A stretch of DNA of 64,000 nt from Ferruginivarius sediminum. Lineage in GTDB: Bacteria; Pseudomonadota; Alphaproteobacteria; Kiloniellales; Rhodovibrionaceae. Location: NCBI RefSeq assembly GCF_003344765.1, contig NZ_QPMH01000009.1, positions 62,001 through 126,000 on the forward strand, in the 5' to 3' direction. How positions within the stretch are numbered: position 1 is the stretch's first letter; each line of letters opens with the position of its first letter. The notes under the pieces were generated by a model, which saw nothing but the letters and a program-made list of their open reading frames with translations, was not told the origin of the DNA and made no database searches. The position numbers and the translations under genes were made by a program. Shown piece after piece: positions 1 to 9,345 of this stretch.

Positions 1-321
1 GGTGTGCTTCTGGCTGGTCCAGGCGGCATAGGGATGGGTGGAGGCCGCGATGGGCGCCAGGCCATATCCGTGCACCACCTCCGCCACGTTGCCGCGCAGG
101 CCGGCAAGCTCGGCGCGGACGTCCTGCACGGTCTTGCAGACGCCGGTGCCGACCTCGATCTGGCTGCGCAGGAATTCGGGGCTGACGCGGCCCTTCATCC
201 GGGCCTCGCAGGCCTCCATCAGGTCGTCGGGCACCTCGGTGACGAGGTCGCGCGTCTCCTGCTCGACCAGCAGGTATTCCTCCTCCACGCCGAGGGTGAA
301 AGAGGGCGTGATTCGCGCCAT
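1..321 (-). CDS. Carboxylate-amine ligase, YbdK/GCS2 family (3' part missing)
   Basis: The first 107 codons of a minus-strand gene are present and the rest lies left of the window. The N-terminus reads MARITPSFTLGVEEEYLLVE, followed by a conserved block ending in APIAASTHPYAAW. Both match the YbdK branch of the glutamate-cysteine ligase 2 family, ATP-dependent enzymes with weak gamma-glutamylcysteine ligase activity and an unclear natural substrate. The ATG at 321 is chosen because the family's GVEEE motif begins ten residues later. It lies 72 bases downstream of the N-formylglutamate amidohydrolase gene on the same strand and may be cotranscribed with it. Confidence 0.85.
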   Translation of the reverse strand, partial: MARITPSFTLGVEEEYLLVEQETRDLVTEVPDDLMEACEARMKGRVSPEFLRSQIEVGTGVCKTVQDVRAELAGLRGNVAEVVHGYGLAPIAASTHPYAAWTSQKHT

Positions 322-393
322 GCCGGCATGTCCCGCGTGCGTTGCCGTTCCTTCGAGTTTGCCGTTCGCCAGGGAAACTTGCAAAGGCGGAAA

Positions 394-1209
394 TCAGGAA
401 CCGCTCGGGCGGTAAAGCGCCGGATCGTCGAGAAGCGGGCGAAGGGCGTCGATCATGATGTCCGCCCATTCGCGCTGGCCGTGGCGCGTGTCGATCAGAT
501 CCTGGCGCAGCTCGATCAGCGCGTTCGCCAGCCCCCGCCGGTCGGCGTGGACGTGCTGGGTGTAGCCGTGGCCGTCGCGCCCGGAGTACGGCTCGTTGTC
601 GCCGACGCAGTAGCCTTGCGCCGCCAGCCGCCGCATCAGCGGCACCGGAAGGCGCTCGTCGCTGTCCCACAGCACGCCGACGTGCCAGGGCCGCTCGCGC
701 CCGCGCATCACCGGCGTGAAGGAGTGCATGGAGATCACGGCGGGCCGTCGCGCGGCCGTCTGCATGGAATCGAGCTGGCGCTCCACCGCGTCGTGATAGG
801 GCCGGAAAAAGGCGGCCAGCCGCGCCTCAACCGCATCGCCGCCCAGGTCCTCGTTGCCCGGCACCACGGTCCCATCCGCGACCTGCGGCATCAGCGTCGG
901 ATCGTCGAGCTGCCGGTTCGGATCGACGATCAGCCGCGAGAAGTGCGAAAACACCGCCGGTGCATCCAGTGCGTCGGCCATCATTTCCGTCACCGGCGCG
1001 ATGCCGATATCATAGGCGATGTGCCGCTCCAGATGCTCGTCGTTCAGCCCCAGCCGGTCCAGCGCGCGCGGGATGAAGTTGTCCGCGTGGTCGCACAGCA
1101 GCAGCACCGGGGCGCTGCCCCGTGGGTTGTAGACGTGGTAGGGTGCCGGCTCGTCGGCGGCGAGCAGGCCGGTTCCGGTCGTCCCGGCGGCTGTTTTGAC
1201 ATCGTTCAT
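394..1209 (-). CDS. N-formylglutamate amidohydrolase
   Basis: This 271-residue protein matches the N-formylglutamate amidohydrolase family, which releases formate from N-formyl-L-glutamate at the end of one histidine degradation route. Visible family signatures are LLLCDHADNFIPRAL near the N-terminus, then FSHFSRLIVDPNR and ISMHSFTPVMRG, with the Asp/His/Glu residues expected for metal binding. The ATG at 1209 is preferred over an upstream in-frame start because the 35 extra residues look unlike the family. No other hut genes are nearby, so a role in general formyl-amino-acid turnover is equally possible. It is divergent from the epimerase gene, 98 bases away. Confidence 0.88.
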   Translation of the reverse strand: MNDVKTAAGTTGTGLLAADEPAPYHVYNPRGSAPVLLLCDHADNFIPRALDRLGLNDEHLERHIAYDIGIAPVTEMMADALDAPAVFSHFSRLIVDPNRQLDDPTLMPQVADGTVVPGNEDLGGDAVEARLAAFFRPYHDAVERQLDSMQTAARRPAVISMHSFTPVMRGRERPWHVGVLWDSDERLPVPLMRRLAAQGYCVGDNEPYSGRDGHGYTQHVHADRRGLANALIELRQDLIDTRHGQREWADIMIDALRPLLDDPALYRPSGS

Positions 1210-1307
1210 GGCGGCGCGATCATAGCCGGGCGGGAAGCGGGTGCAACCTTTCGGCCGGTCTGAGGGCACGGCGGTGCCCGAAGCGAGGAAGGCGAAAGAC
1301 AAAGGAC

Positions 1308-2318
1308 ATGACAACCATCACCCCCAACACCTTCTTCTGCATCGACGGCCACACCTGCGGTAATCCGGTGCGTCTCGTTGCCGGTGGCGGGCCGGCGCTT
1401 CAGGGGGAAACGATGAGCGCGCGGCGGCAGGATTTCCTGTCGCGCTACGATTGGATCAGGACCGGCCTGATGTTCGAGCCGCGCGGCCACGACATGATGT
1501 CGGGCGCCATCCTCTACCCGCCGACGACGCAGGACGGCGATACCGGGGTCCTCTATATCGAGACATCGGGCTGCCTGCCGATGTGCGGTCACGGCACCAT
1601 CGGCACCGTCACCTTCGCCTTGGAGCGCGGGCTGGTGGCGCCGCGCCGTGAGGGCGAGGTGCGCCTCGATACGCCGGCGGGCCGGGTGACGGCGCAGTAC
1701 CGCGCCAGCCAGGGCCGGGTGGAGGCGGTGAAGATCACCAACGTCGGCGCCTACCTCGCGGAAAGCGGCGTCGAGGTGGAAGTGGAGACGCTGGGCCGCC
1801 TGCGCCTGGATGTCGCCTATGGCGGCAACTTCTACGCCATCATCGAACCGCAGGAGGCCTACGGCGGCCTGGAGTCGATCTCGGCCGGGGATATCCTGCG
1901 CCTGTCGCCACTGGTGCGCCGCGCCGTGAACGAGGCGGTGGACCTCGTGCACCCGGAGGATCCGACGATTCGCGGCTGTAGCCACGTCATGTGGACCGGT
2001 ACGCCGACACAGCCGGGGGTCAATGCCCGCAACGCCGTGTTCTACGGCGACCGCGCCATCGACCGCAGCCCGTGCGGCACCGGCACCTCGGCACGCATGG
2101 CTCAGCTTGCCGCGCGCGGCGACTTGATGGTGGGCGACAGCTTCGTCCACGAGAGCATTATCGGCTCTCTCTTCACCGGCCGGGTCGAGGCCTGTACCGA
2201 GGTCGGCAACCACCCTGCCATTGTGCCCTCGATCGAGGGCTGGGCCGTCATCACCGGCTTCAACACGCTCTTCCTGGACCCGCGCGATCCCTACGTCAAA
2301 GGCTTCCAGGTGGTGTGA
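1308..2318 (+). CDS. 4-hydroxyproline 2-epimerase / proline racemase family
   Basis: This 336-residue enzyme of the proline racemase family should interconvert trans-4-hydroxy-L-proline and cis-4-hydroxy-D-proline. Both catalytic cysteines are present: Cys93 in PMCGHGTIG and Cys256 in DRSPCGTGTSA. This argues against the related trans-3-hydroxyproline dehydratases, in which one cysteine is replaced. The length fits the epimerases. No hydroxyproline oxidase or deaminase is adjacent, so the exact substrate rests on family resemblance. Confidence 0.87.
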   Translation: MTTITPNTFFCIDGHTCGNPVRLVAGGGPALQGETMSARRQDFLSRYDWIRTGLMFEPRGHDMMSGAILYPPTTQDGDTGVLYIETSGCLPMCGHGTIGTVTFALERGLVAPRREGEVRLDTPAGRVTAQYRASQGRVEAVKITNVGAYLAESGVEVEVETLGRLRLDVAYGGNFYAIIEPQEAYGGLESISAGDILRLSPLVRRAVNEAVDLVHPEDPTIRGCSHVMWTGTPTQPGVNARNAVFYGDRAIDRSPCGTGTSARMAQLAARGDLMVGDSFVHESIIGSLFTGRVEACTEVGNHPAIVPSIEGWAVITGFNTLFLDPRDPYVKGFQVV

Positions 2319-2335
2319 GGGAGCCGCAAGCTCCC
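2319..2335 (+). terminator. Short GC hairpin directly after the epimerase stop
   Basis: A perfect inverted repeat GGGAGC-CGCAA-GCTCCC begins at the base after the stop codon. No T-run follows immediately, although a T5 stretch lies 15 bases on. It sits in the 37-base gap between two convergent genes and may limit read-through into the antisense of the chemoreceptor gene. Confidence 0.5.
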
Positions 2336-2355
2336 CCACACACGCCGGCTTTTTC

Positions 2356-4458
2356 TCAAGCCGCCCGGATACGCTGCAGGAAGTTCGCGACCTCCTTGCC
2401 CAGGTTCTGCGACTGCTCGGCCAGGTCGCGCGAGGCATTGAGCACCTGCGTGGCGGCGGTCCCGGTTTCCTGGGAGGCGGCGTTCAGACCCTCCGCGTTC
2501 TGCGAGACGTCGTTGGTGCCCGTGGCGGCCTCCTGCGCGTTGCGGGAGATCTCGCCGGTGGCGGCATTCTGCTGCTCCACCGCGCCAGCGATCGAGCTGG
2601 ACGATTCGTCGATCTCGTGAATCGTCTGGCTGATCGCCTTGATGGAGGATGCCGCCTCGCCGGTGGCGTCCTGGATGGTGGAAATCTGGCTGGAGATCTC
2701 CTCGGTCGCCTTCGCCGTCTGATTGGCGAGCGACTTCACCTCGTTGGCCACAACGGCGAAGCCCTTGCCGGCATCGCCGGCACGCGCCGCCTCGATAGTG
2801 GCGTTGAGGGCCAGCAGGTTGGTCTGCTCGGCGATATCTTGAATCAGCGTCACCACCTTGCCGATCTCGCCGGCGGCGGAAACCAGGTTCTCCACCTGAC
2901 GCGTGGTGGCATCGGCCTTCTCCACGGCACCCTTGGCGACCTTGGTGGAGTTGCCGGCCTGCCGGCCGATTTCGCCGATGGAGGTGCCAAGCTCCTCGCT
3001 GGCGGACGCCACAGTCTGGACGTTGCCCGAGGCCTGCTCGGCGGCGGAGGCGACGGCCGCCGCCTGACGCTGCGACTGCTCGGCGATGGTGGACATGCTG
3101 CCAGCCGTGCTCTCCATCTCGGTCGCGGCGGAGGCGACGTGGTCGACGATACCCTTCACGCTTGATTCGAAGCTGTCGGCCAGTTCGTGCATCGCGCGGC
3201 GCTTCTCCTCCTCGGCGCGCTTGGCCTGCTCCTTCTGCTCCTCCTCCAGGCGGCGCACCTCCAGCGCGTTCTGGCGGAACACCTCGACCGCCTGCGACAT
3301 CTCGGCCACCTCGTCGCCCCGGTCGGCGTTCGGCAGCTCGACCTCCAGGTTGCCGTCGGCCAGCGCGCGCATGCCGTCGGTGATGCCGCGGATCGGCCGC
3401 ACCACGCGGCCAAGCACCACCCAAACCGCGAGAACCGCCAGCGCGATCCCGATCAGCAGGACAATGGCGTTCGCGATCACGGCGTTGCGGGCCTCGCCGG
3501 CGGTAACTTCCGCAATCTCCTGGCTAACGCCGCTTGCCGCGTCGGCCAGGGCCAGCAGGTTGTCGATGCCCTGGGTGGCGCGGCCGACCCATTCCTCGGT
3601 GTCGATGGGATACGGCTCCCCGGCGATGCCGGCCTCATAGACCTCCTGACGCGCATCCTCGAAGGTGCCGAAGAAGGATTGCTCCACCTTGTCCACGGCG
3701 CCGCGGATGCGCGGCGAGACCCCATCCTTATCGAGATAGGACTCGACCTGCCCCCAGGCCTGCTCCGCCCGGCCGCGGAAGCGCGACAGCGTTCCGATTT
3801 TCTCGGTATCGAGTTGTTCTTCCGCAGTGATTGCGGCGCCGATGACCGCGCGCTCGCGGCCGGCGTACTCGCTCATCACCCAGATTGCGTCCTTGAAGTC
3901 GCGCAGAAGCATCTGCCGGCTCAGGACCGTCTCGGGCACATAAGCCGCCGCCCGGCGCAGCCGCTGGGATGTATGGATGGTTTTCGTGACGACCGGAACC
4001 CACTCCTTATCCAGGGCGTAGGACCGCGCCGCTTTCGACTTCGCCAGTTCGCGGTCCAGCTTCGCGCGCGTCTCTTGAAGATCCGCGTGCGCGGCCTTCG
4101 CGTCGGCCACCAGGTTGTCGCGACCCCTGAAGGCGCCCCTCTCCGCGATCCTGTCGAGCGCGGCCGCGAATTTCTCGTCCGCCGCTTGCCGCTGCTTATA
4201 GATCCTGGCGCGCCTTGCGGAATCGATCGGCTCCCGCGACGCCAGCGCGGCGACGGTCGTCCCGCGCTCCACCGCCCAGTCCGCCGCGCTTTCCAGCAGC
4301 AGGGTGGAGGTGGTGTCGCTTTCGCCGATCTCCTGGGCCTTCGTCATGGCGTTCCAGGCGTCCAGCGTCTGGAGGCCGGCCAGGACGACGACGGCCACGC
4401 AGAGCACGGCGGAGATGCTGAGCAGGCTGGCGCGAATGGTCAGTCTAAGCTTCGGCAT
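2356..4458 (-). CDS. Methyl-accepting chemotaxis protein
   Basis: This 700-residue chemoreceptor has a transmembrane helix at about residues 8-30, a large sensory region of roughly 300 residues, a second transmembrane helix ([20 protein letters not shown]), a HAMP linker ([20 protein letters not shown]), and a long cytoplasmic signalling helix. The hairpin tip carries the conserved [20 protein letters not shown] motif. The sensory region starts with a helical bundle containing charged repeats, and its ligand cannot be read from sequence. The ATG at 4458 follows GGAGAC, and the upstream in-frame ATG adds 23 residues unlike a receptor N-terminus. No che genes are adjacent, so it is an orphan receptor. 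Confidence 0.93.
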   Translation of the reverse strand: MPKLRLTIRASLLSISAVLCVAVVVLAGLQTLDAWNAMTKAQEIGESDTTSTLLLESAADWAVERGTTVAALASREPIDSARRARIYKQRQAADEKFAAALDRIAERGAFRGRDNLVADAKAAHADLQETRAKLDRELAKSKAARSYALDKEWVPVVTKTIHTSQRLRRAAAYVPETVLSRQMLLRDFKDAIWVMSEYAGRERAVIGAAITAEEQLDTEKIGTLSRFRGRAEQAWGQVESYLDKDGVSPRIRGAVDKVEQSFFGTFEDARQEVYEAGIAGEPYPIDTEEWVGRATQGIDNLLALADAASGVSQEIAEVTAGEARNAVIANAIVLLIGIALAVLAVWVVLGRVVRPIRGITDGMRALADGNLEVELPNADRGDEVAEMSQAVEVFRQNALEVRRLEEEQKEQAKRAEEEKRRAMHELADSFESSVKGIVDHVASAATEMESTAGSMSTIAEQSQRQAAAVASAAEQASGNVQTVASASEELGTSIGEIGRQAGNSTKVAKGAVEKADATTRQVENLVSAAGEIGKVVTLIQDIAEQTNLLALNATIEAARAGDAGKGFAVVANEVKSLANQTAKATEEISSQISTIQDATGEAASSIKAISQTIHEIDESSSSIAGAVEQQNAATGEISRNAQEAATGTNDVSQNAEGLNAASQETGTAATQVLNASRDLAEQSQNLGKEVANFLQRIRAA

Positions 4459-4857
4459 AACGGGGGTCTCCGTTGGTTTTTCCGGCACGTGCCCGAAGCA
4501 GCGGCACGGCGGCGTTTGGCACATCAAAGTTTCGACTTGTGGATCAAATACGCATGGAAATGTTTCTAGTCCGTAAATAATATATCCAATTTCTAGAAGA
4601 TTTTAGTGAGAATACCCGTATAGATTGATATAACAATGTATGCGCAACGTGTGAGATAGGATCCGGCCGACGCCGGAGCGTCAAACAGGGAAAAACCGGA
4701 GAAAACGAACGCACCGGCAGGGCGCGCACAAGACATGCCGCCTTCGACATGACCGGTTTGGCGACAAACGTGGACCCGCCACCACGCGAGCCGGGCGGCG
4801 AATCCATTGCTTGCGGGAAGAGCGGAACGCCGGCCCGCCAGTCAGTCGCAGGTCAAT
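4459..4857. other. Intergenic region, 399 bases, no gene seen
   Basis: No convincing gene is present. Bases from about 4565 to 4640 are markedly AT-rich (TATATT, TATAAC and similar), unlike the surrounding GC-rich DNA, and probably hold the promoter of the minus-strand chemoreceptor gene. An 87-codon open frame on the minus strand here has no recognisable domain and unusual composition and was not accepted. Confidence 0.5.
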
Positions 4858-5598
4858 TCAGTCCTTGGACAATGCGACCCGTTCGGCGATCGTGCCGGGA
4901 TTGAGGCCAAGAAGCTGGAACAACGCGATCTGCTCGACGCGCATGGCGGTACCGTCGTCGAGGTGCATGCGAAGCTCGGACAGGACAGAATCGAATCCTT
5001 CGCTGGCAAGCGTGGCACCGATCTTGGAGCGGTAGGTGACGGCGAGGCTCACGCCGGCCATCTGCAGGTCGACGATGCGATAACGGCCATCGCGTTTCAG
5101 CAGCCGCCATGTCCACACCACGTTGCCGCCATCCGCCTTCTTCGCCCGTGTCGATACGGCTGCTGTCTGTGGCGTCACCTGCCGGGATGCGATCACGTCG
5201 ACGGATTCCGGCGCGCGCCTGCTGATCCGCCTGGCGTAGCTGGCGACAACGTAGGATCCGAAGGTCTCCTCGAAGGTCCGGCGCTGCTCCTCGCTCAAGG
5301 CGCTTCGGTGATGGCCCAGGGTAAAGTTCGAGATGGCCTTGAGGTCGAGGCTTTCGCTCAACACCCGCTCCAGGCACCCTTGCCTGGAAGGCGTATCCAG
5401 ATTGGCGTTCTCCAGGACCTTCAGGGTCCGATTCGCGATCTTCTCCACGGCCTGCGCCGCCTCGTCCGCCTGCGCTTGCGCCGGGGAGGCGGCATTGCCG
5501 GGATAGGCCGAGACCAGCAGAAATGCCGCCGCGACAATGGCCGTCCACACCGCCCGGGCTGCTGGGCGGCTGGGACCTGCTGATTTTACATGCTCCAT
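4858..5598 (-). CDS. MlaC/Ttg2D-family phospholipid-binding protein
   Basis: This 246-residue secreted protein has an N-terminal signal segment (ARAVWTAIVAAAFLLVSAYPGNAA) and then the MlaC fold: LKAISNFTLGHHRSALSEEQ, a YVVASYARRI helix and VWTWRLLKRDGRYRIVDLQMAGVSLA. MlaC proteins shuttle phospholipids between the outer membrane and the MlaFEDB complex. The ATG at 5598 follows GAAGGAGTGGGG, and an alternative ATG lies ten codons upstream. No mlaF, mlaE or mlaD gene is adjacent, so the gene stands alone. It is transcribed divergently from the transhydrogenase operon. Confidence 0.85.
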   Translation of the reverse strand: MEHVKSAGPSRPAARAVWTAIVAAAFLLVSAYPGNAASPAQAQADEAAQAVEKIANRTLKVLENANLDTPSRQGCLERVLSESLDLKAISNFTLGHHRSALSEEQRRTFEETFGSYVVASYARRISRRAPESVDVIASRQVTPQTAAVSTRAKKADGGNVVWTWRLLKRDGRYRIVDLQMAGVSLAVTYRSKIGATLASEGFDSVLSELRMHLDDGTAMRVEQIALFQLLGLNPGTIAERVALSKD

Positions 5599-5703
5599 CC
5601 CCACTCCTTCACCAGGTTCGGGATGCATACGTTAATCTGCACTTTCCCCCAGACCGCGTGACGTTGCTGTCACATTTACGGGGCCGGTTGAATTGAAAGG
5701 TAA

Positions 5704-5723
5704 CTGTTGCGGATTTGCAACAG
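5704..5723. promoter_or_regulatory. Perfect inverted repeat between mlaC and pntAA
   Basis: CTGTTGC-N6-GCAACAG is a perfect 7-base palindrome with a 6-base spacer, about 105 bases upstream of mlaC and 213 bases upstream of pntAA. It could be an operator. The regulator is unknown. Confidence 0.35.
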
Positions 5724-5807
5724 TGCGGCCCGAAACACAAAATCAGCATTCGTCGCCGCCTTGGCGATCTTCCCCGTACACATAAGAGGAATCGTATGCC
5801 AAAATGC

Positions 5808-5838
5808 CGTACGCACGCGGGCTGTGGGTATGCGTACG
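5808..5838. promoter_or_regulatory. Perfect inverted repeat upstream of pntAA
   Basis: CGTACGCA and TGCGTACG form perfect 8-base arms separated by 15 bases, ending 98 bases before the pntAA start. The spacing suits either a dimer-binding site or an RNA hairpin in the pntAA leader. No T-run follows, so it is not a classical terminator. Confidence 0.35.
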
Positions 5839-5936
5839 CTTCAAGCCTTGGCAAATGCGACGATAATTGCAATGGTAGCGACCAATCCACGGTATACAGG
5901 CGGGCCGTGGCGCCAATCTGGGGGCATAAAGCCGAC

Positions 5937-7337
5937 ATGAAAATCGCCATTCCGAAAGAGCGGCGCGAACACGAAGCACGTGTCGCGGCATCCCCGGACA
6001 CGGTTAAGAAGCTGCTGGGGCTTTCTCTCGATAGTGTCGAGGTCGTCGTGGAATCCGGCGCCGGCGATGGCGCGGCCATGACCAACGACGCATTCAAGGC
6101 CGCCGGCGCGAGCATCGCCAAGGATTATGCCGAAACGGTCAAGGATGCCGACGTCGTCCTGAAGGTGCGCCGGCCGATCACCTCGGACGAGGGCGGCAAG
6201 ACCGACGAGCTGGCGGGCCTGAAGAAGGGCTGCAAGCTGATCGCCCTGATGGATCCCTGGCAGGCGACGGAGGGGATCGGCGCCCTTGCCGGGGCAGGGG
6301 TCGACGCCTTCTCGATGGAATTCATGCCGCGCATCACGCGCGCGCAGGCGATGGACGTTCTGTCCAGCCAGGCGAACTTGGCTGGCTACCGCGCCGTGAT
6401 CGACGCGGCTGCGCAGTTCCGCCGGGCGTTCCCGATGATGATGACGGCGGCCGGCACGGTCCCGCCGGCCAAGGCGCTGATCATGGGTGCCGGCGTGGCG
6501 GGTTTGCAGGCCATCGCGACGGCCCGGCGGCTGGGCGCGGTGGTCTCGGCCACGGACGTACGCCCGGCCGCGAAGGAGCAGGTGGAAAGCCTTGGCGCCT
6601 CCTTCGTCGCGGTCGAGGACGAGGAGTTCAAGGAGGCCGAGGCCGCGGGCGGCTACGCCAAGGAGATGAGCGAGGCGTACAGGAAGAAGCAGGCCGAGCT
6701 GATCGCCGAGACCATCACCAAGATGGATCTGGTCGTCACGACGGCGCTCATCCCCGGCAAGCCCGCGCCCAAGCTGGTCACGGCCGACATGGTGAAGTCC
6801 ATGAAACCGGGCTCGATCCTCGTCGATCTGGCCGTGACGCAGGGCGGGAACGTCGAGCTGTCGGAGCCCGACAAGGTCGTCGAGCACGGCGGTGTGACGA
6901 TTATCGGGCACACGAACTGGCCCAGCCGCATCGCGGTCAGCGCCAGCCAGATGTACGCGCGCAATCTGCTGAACTTCCTGCAGTTGATGGTCGACAAGGA
7001 GAACAAGACCCTGACCGTCGACATGGAAGACGAGATCATGAAGGCCACCTGCCTGACGCGCGAGGGCAAGGTCGTACACCCCAACCTTGAGGGTGTGAGC
7101 GCGAGTACGCCATCCAAGGGCGGCAGTGGGTCGGCCAAGGCCGCCAACGCCGGTGCGGCAGTGCGGAAATCGTCGGCCGGCAAAACCCCGGAGAGCAAGA
7201 CCTCGGGGGCCAAGACCTCGGCGGGCAAGGCGACAGGTACGAAATCCACGAAGTCATCGGGCGCGAAGACGTCGCGGAGCAAGACCGGCGGCGATACCGG
7301 CGGTAGCGATGCCGGCGGTCAAGGCAACGGGAGCTGA
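5937..7337 (+). CDS. pntAA: NAD(P) transhydrogenase subunit alpha part 1, with Lys/Ser/Thr-rich tail
   Basis: This is the soluble NAD(H)-binding domain I of proton-translocating transhydrogenase, which uses the proton gradient to reduce NADP+ with NADH. Residues 1-386 are the full domain: [20 protein letters not shown] at the start, a [20 protein letters not shown] dinucleotide-binding loop near residue 180, and HTNWPSRI later. The protein is 466 residues long, against about 380 for the Rhodospirillum rubrum type. The extra 80 C-terminal residues are low-complexity, rich in Lys, Ser, Thr, Gly and Ala. The start at 5937 matches the family N-terminus. pntAB begins 4 bases after the stop. Confidence 0.95.
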   Translation: MKIAIPKERREHEARVAASPDTVKKLLGLSLDSVEVVVESGAGDGAAMTNDAFKAAGASIAKDYAETVKDADVVLKVRRPITSDEGGKTDELAGLKKGCKLIALMDPWQATEGIGALAGAGVDAFSMEFMPRITRAQAMDVLSSQANLAGYRAVIDAAAQFRRAFPMMMTAAGTVPPAKALIMGAGVAGLQAIATARRLGAVVSATDVRPAAKEQVESLGASFVAVEDEEFKEAEAAGGYAKEMSEAYRKKQAELIAETITKMDLVVTTALIPGKPAPKLVTADMVKSMKPGSILVDLAVTQGGNVELSEPDKVVEHGGVTIIGHTNWPSRIAVSASQMYARNLLNFLQLMVDKENKTLTVDMEDEIMKATCLTREGKVVHPNLEGVSASTPSKGGSGSAKAANAGAAVRKSSAGKTPESKTSGAKTSAGKATGTKSTKSSGAKTSRSKTGGDTGGSDAGGQGNGS

Positions 7338-7341
7338 GAGC

Positions 7342-7770
7342 ATGGCGACAAATGTCGACACGCTGAAGGAGCGCGCGGGCGACGTTGCCGATTCGGCGCG
7401 CGGACTGGCGGAGCAGGCCGAGGCGCTGGCCCGCTCGCTGGGCGATCTGCCGGCCAGGGCCGCCGAAGCGGGTCAGGCGGCGGGCGACGGGCACAACCTC
7501 GTCATCGGCCTGACGGTCTTCGTGCTGGCGATCTTCGTCGGGTATCACGTGGTCTGGCGGGTGACGCCGGCGCTGCACTCCCCGCTGATGGCGGTCACGA
7601 ACGCGGTTTCGTCGGTCATCATCGTGGGCGCGCTGATCGCGGCGGGGCCCGGCGATTTCAGCTTTTCGCAGGCGATGGGCCTCATCGCGATCGCGCTGGC
7701 CTCGGTGAACATCTTCGGCGGTTTCATCGTGACACAGCGCATGCTGTCCATGTTCACCAAGAAAAAGTAG
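7342..7770 (+). CDS. pntAB: NAD(P) transhydrogenase subunit alpha part 2 (membrane)
   Basis: This 142-residue protein is the membrane part of the alpha subunit. Residues 1-50 form an amphipathic, Ala/Glu-rich helix. Three or four membrane helices follow ([47 protein letters not shown]). The [15 protein letters not shown] block is the family signature. It lies between pntAA (4-base gap) and pntB (19-base gap), the split three-gene order known from Rhodospirillum rubrum. Confidence 0.94.
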   Translation: MATNVDTLKERAGDVADSARGLAEQAEALARSLGDLPARAAEAGQAAGDGHNLVIGLTVFVLAIFVGYHVVWRVTPALHSPLMAVTNAVSSVIIVGALIAAGPGDFSFSQAMGLIAIALASVNIFGGFIVTQRMLSMFTKKK

Positions 7771-7789
7771 CCGAGGGGGCGAGAGGCAT

Positions 7790-9184
7790 ATGTCGCAGGA
7801 CTGGACGGCGTTCGTCTACCTGATCGCCTCGGTGTGCTTCATCCTGGCCCTGCGCGGCCTGTCGCATCCGAGGTCCAGCCGGCAGGGCAACATGTTCGGC
7901 ATGGTCGGCATGGCGCTGGCCATCCTGGCCACGCTCGCCACGCCGGGCGTCGAGAATTTTGCCACCATCATCGCGGCGATCCTGATCGGCGGTGCCGTGG
8001 GCACGGGCATCGCGCTCAAGATCCAGATGACGGCGCTGCCGCAGCTCGTCGCCGCGTTCCACTCGCTGGTCGGCCTGGCGGCGGTGTTCGTGGCGGCGGC
8101 GGCGTTCCATGCGCCGCAGTATTACGGCATCGGCATGCCGGGCGACATCAAGGCATCCAGCCTGATCGAGATGTCGCTGGGTGCCGGCATCGGCGCCATC
8201 ACCTTCACCGGCTCGGTCGTGGCGTTCGGCAAGCTGCAGGGACTGGTCACCGGCAAGCCGCTGGTGTTCCCCGGCCAGCACATGCTGAACCTGGGCATCG
8301 GCATCCTGATCGTGCTGCTGATCGTCTGGTTCACCATCGGCCAGCCGGCCTGGGCGTTCTGGCTGATCGTGGCGCTGTCGCTGCTGATCGGCCTGCTGCT
8401 GATCCTGCCCATCGGCGGTGCGGACATGCCGGTCGTGGTGTCGATGCTCAACTCCTACTCCGGCTGGGCGGCGGCCGGCATCGGCTTCACGCTGGGCAAC
8501 AACCTGCTGATCGTCACCGGCGCGCTGGTCGGCTCGTCCGGCGCCATCCTCAGCTACATCATGTGCAAGGGGATGAACCGCTCGTTCGTCAACGTCATCC
8601 TCGGCGGCTTTGGTGGCGAGGCGGCCGCGGCCGCGGCGGAGACGGGCGACAAGTCGGTCAACAGCGGCTCGTCGGAGGATGCCGGCTTCATCCTGGGCAA
8701 TGCCGGCTCGGTCATCATCGTGCCGGGCTATGGCATGGCCGTCGGCCAGGCGCAGCACGCGCTGCGGGAAATGGCGGACCAGCTCAAGTCGATGGGCGTC
8801 AAGGTGCGCTATGGGATCCACCCGGTCGCCGGGCGCATGCCGGGCCACATGAACGTGCTGCTGGCCGAGGCGAACGTCCCCTACGAGGATGTCCTGGAGA
8901 TGGAGGAGATCAACCGGGACTTCCAGACCACGGACGTCGCCTTCGTCATCGGCGCCAACGACATCACCAATCCCTCCGCCGAGGACGATCCCTCCTCGCC
9001 CATCTATGGCATGCCGGTGTTGAAGGTGGACGATGCGAAGACGGTGCTGTTCGTCAAGCGCTCGCTGTCGCCCGGCTACGCGGGTATCGACAACCCGCTG
9101 TTCTATCGCGACAACACCATGATGCTGTTCGGCGATGCCAAGGCGATGTGCGAAAGCATCGTGAAGGCGCTGGAAGAGCAATAA
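7790..9184 (+). CDS. pntB: NAD(P) transhydrogenase subunit beta
   Basis: This 464-residue protein supplies the remaining membrane helices (residues about 1-260) and the NADP(H)-binding domain III (about 290-464). Visible domain III motifs are IIVPGYGMAVGQAQHALREM, the GIHPVAGRMPGHMNVLLAEA block and VIGANDITNP. The start follows GAGGGGGCGAGAGGC. It is the last gene of the pnt operon. The complex supplies NADPH for biosynthesis and oxidative stress defence. Confidence 0.96.
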   Translation: MSQDWTAFVYLIASVCFILALRGLSHPRSSRQGNMFGMVGMALAILATLATPGVENFATIIAAILIGGAVGTGIALKIQMTALPQLVAAFHSLVGLAAVFVAAAAFHAPQYYGIGMPGDIKASSLIEMSLGAGIGAITFTGSVVAFGKLQGLVTGKPLVFPGQHMLNLGIGILIVLLIVWFTIGQPAWAFWLIVALSLLIGLLLILPIGGADMPVVVSMLNSYSGWAAAGIGFTLGNNLLIVTGALVGSSGAILSYIMCKGMNRSFVNVILGGFGGEAAAAAAETGDKSVNSGSSEDAGFILGNAGSVIIVPGYGMAVGQAQHALREMADQLKSMGVKVRYGIHPVAGRMPGHMNVLLAEANVPYEDVLEMEEINRDFQTTDVAFVIGANDITNPSAEDDPSSPIYGMPVLKVDDAKTVLFVKRSLSPGYAGIDNPLFYRDNTMMLFGDAKAMCESIVKALEEQ

Positions 9185-9345
9185 GCGGCTCAAGGCGGCT
9201 CGCGCCACCCGCGCCACGGCCGAGACGTCCGCGGCAAGGATTGTTGCGGTGGCTGCCCGAACAGGATTTATTGCGCCCTGGGTATGCACAGGCGTTCCCC
9301 TTGGCTTGACATAAGTTTGGGGGCCGCCGGGGGATTCGTCGCGGC

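Noticed and set aside
4544..4807. An 87-codon minus-strand frame between the chemoreceptor and mlaC
   Set aside because: It lacks a recognisable domain, runs through an AT-rich promoter-like stretch and has no good ribosome site.
7754..9289. A 511-codon open frame antisense to pntB
   Set aside because: His/Arg/Asp-rich composition typical of a GC-rich shadow frame. The sense strand encodes an intact, fully recognisable transhydrogenase subunit.
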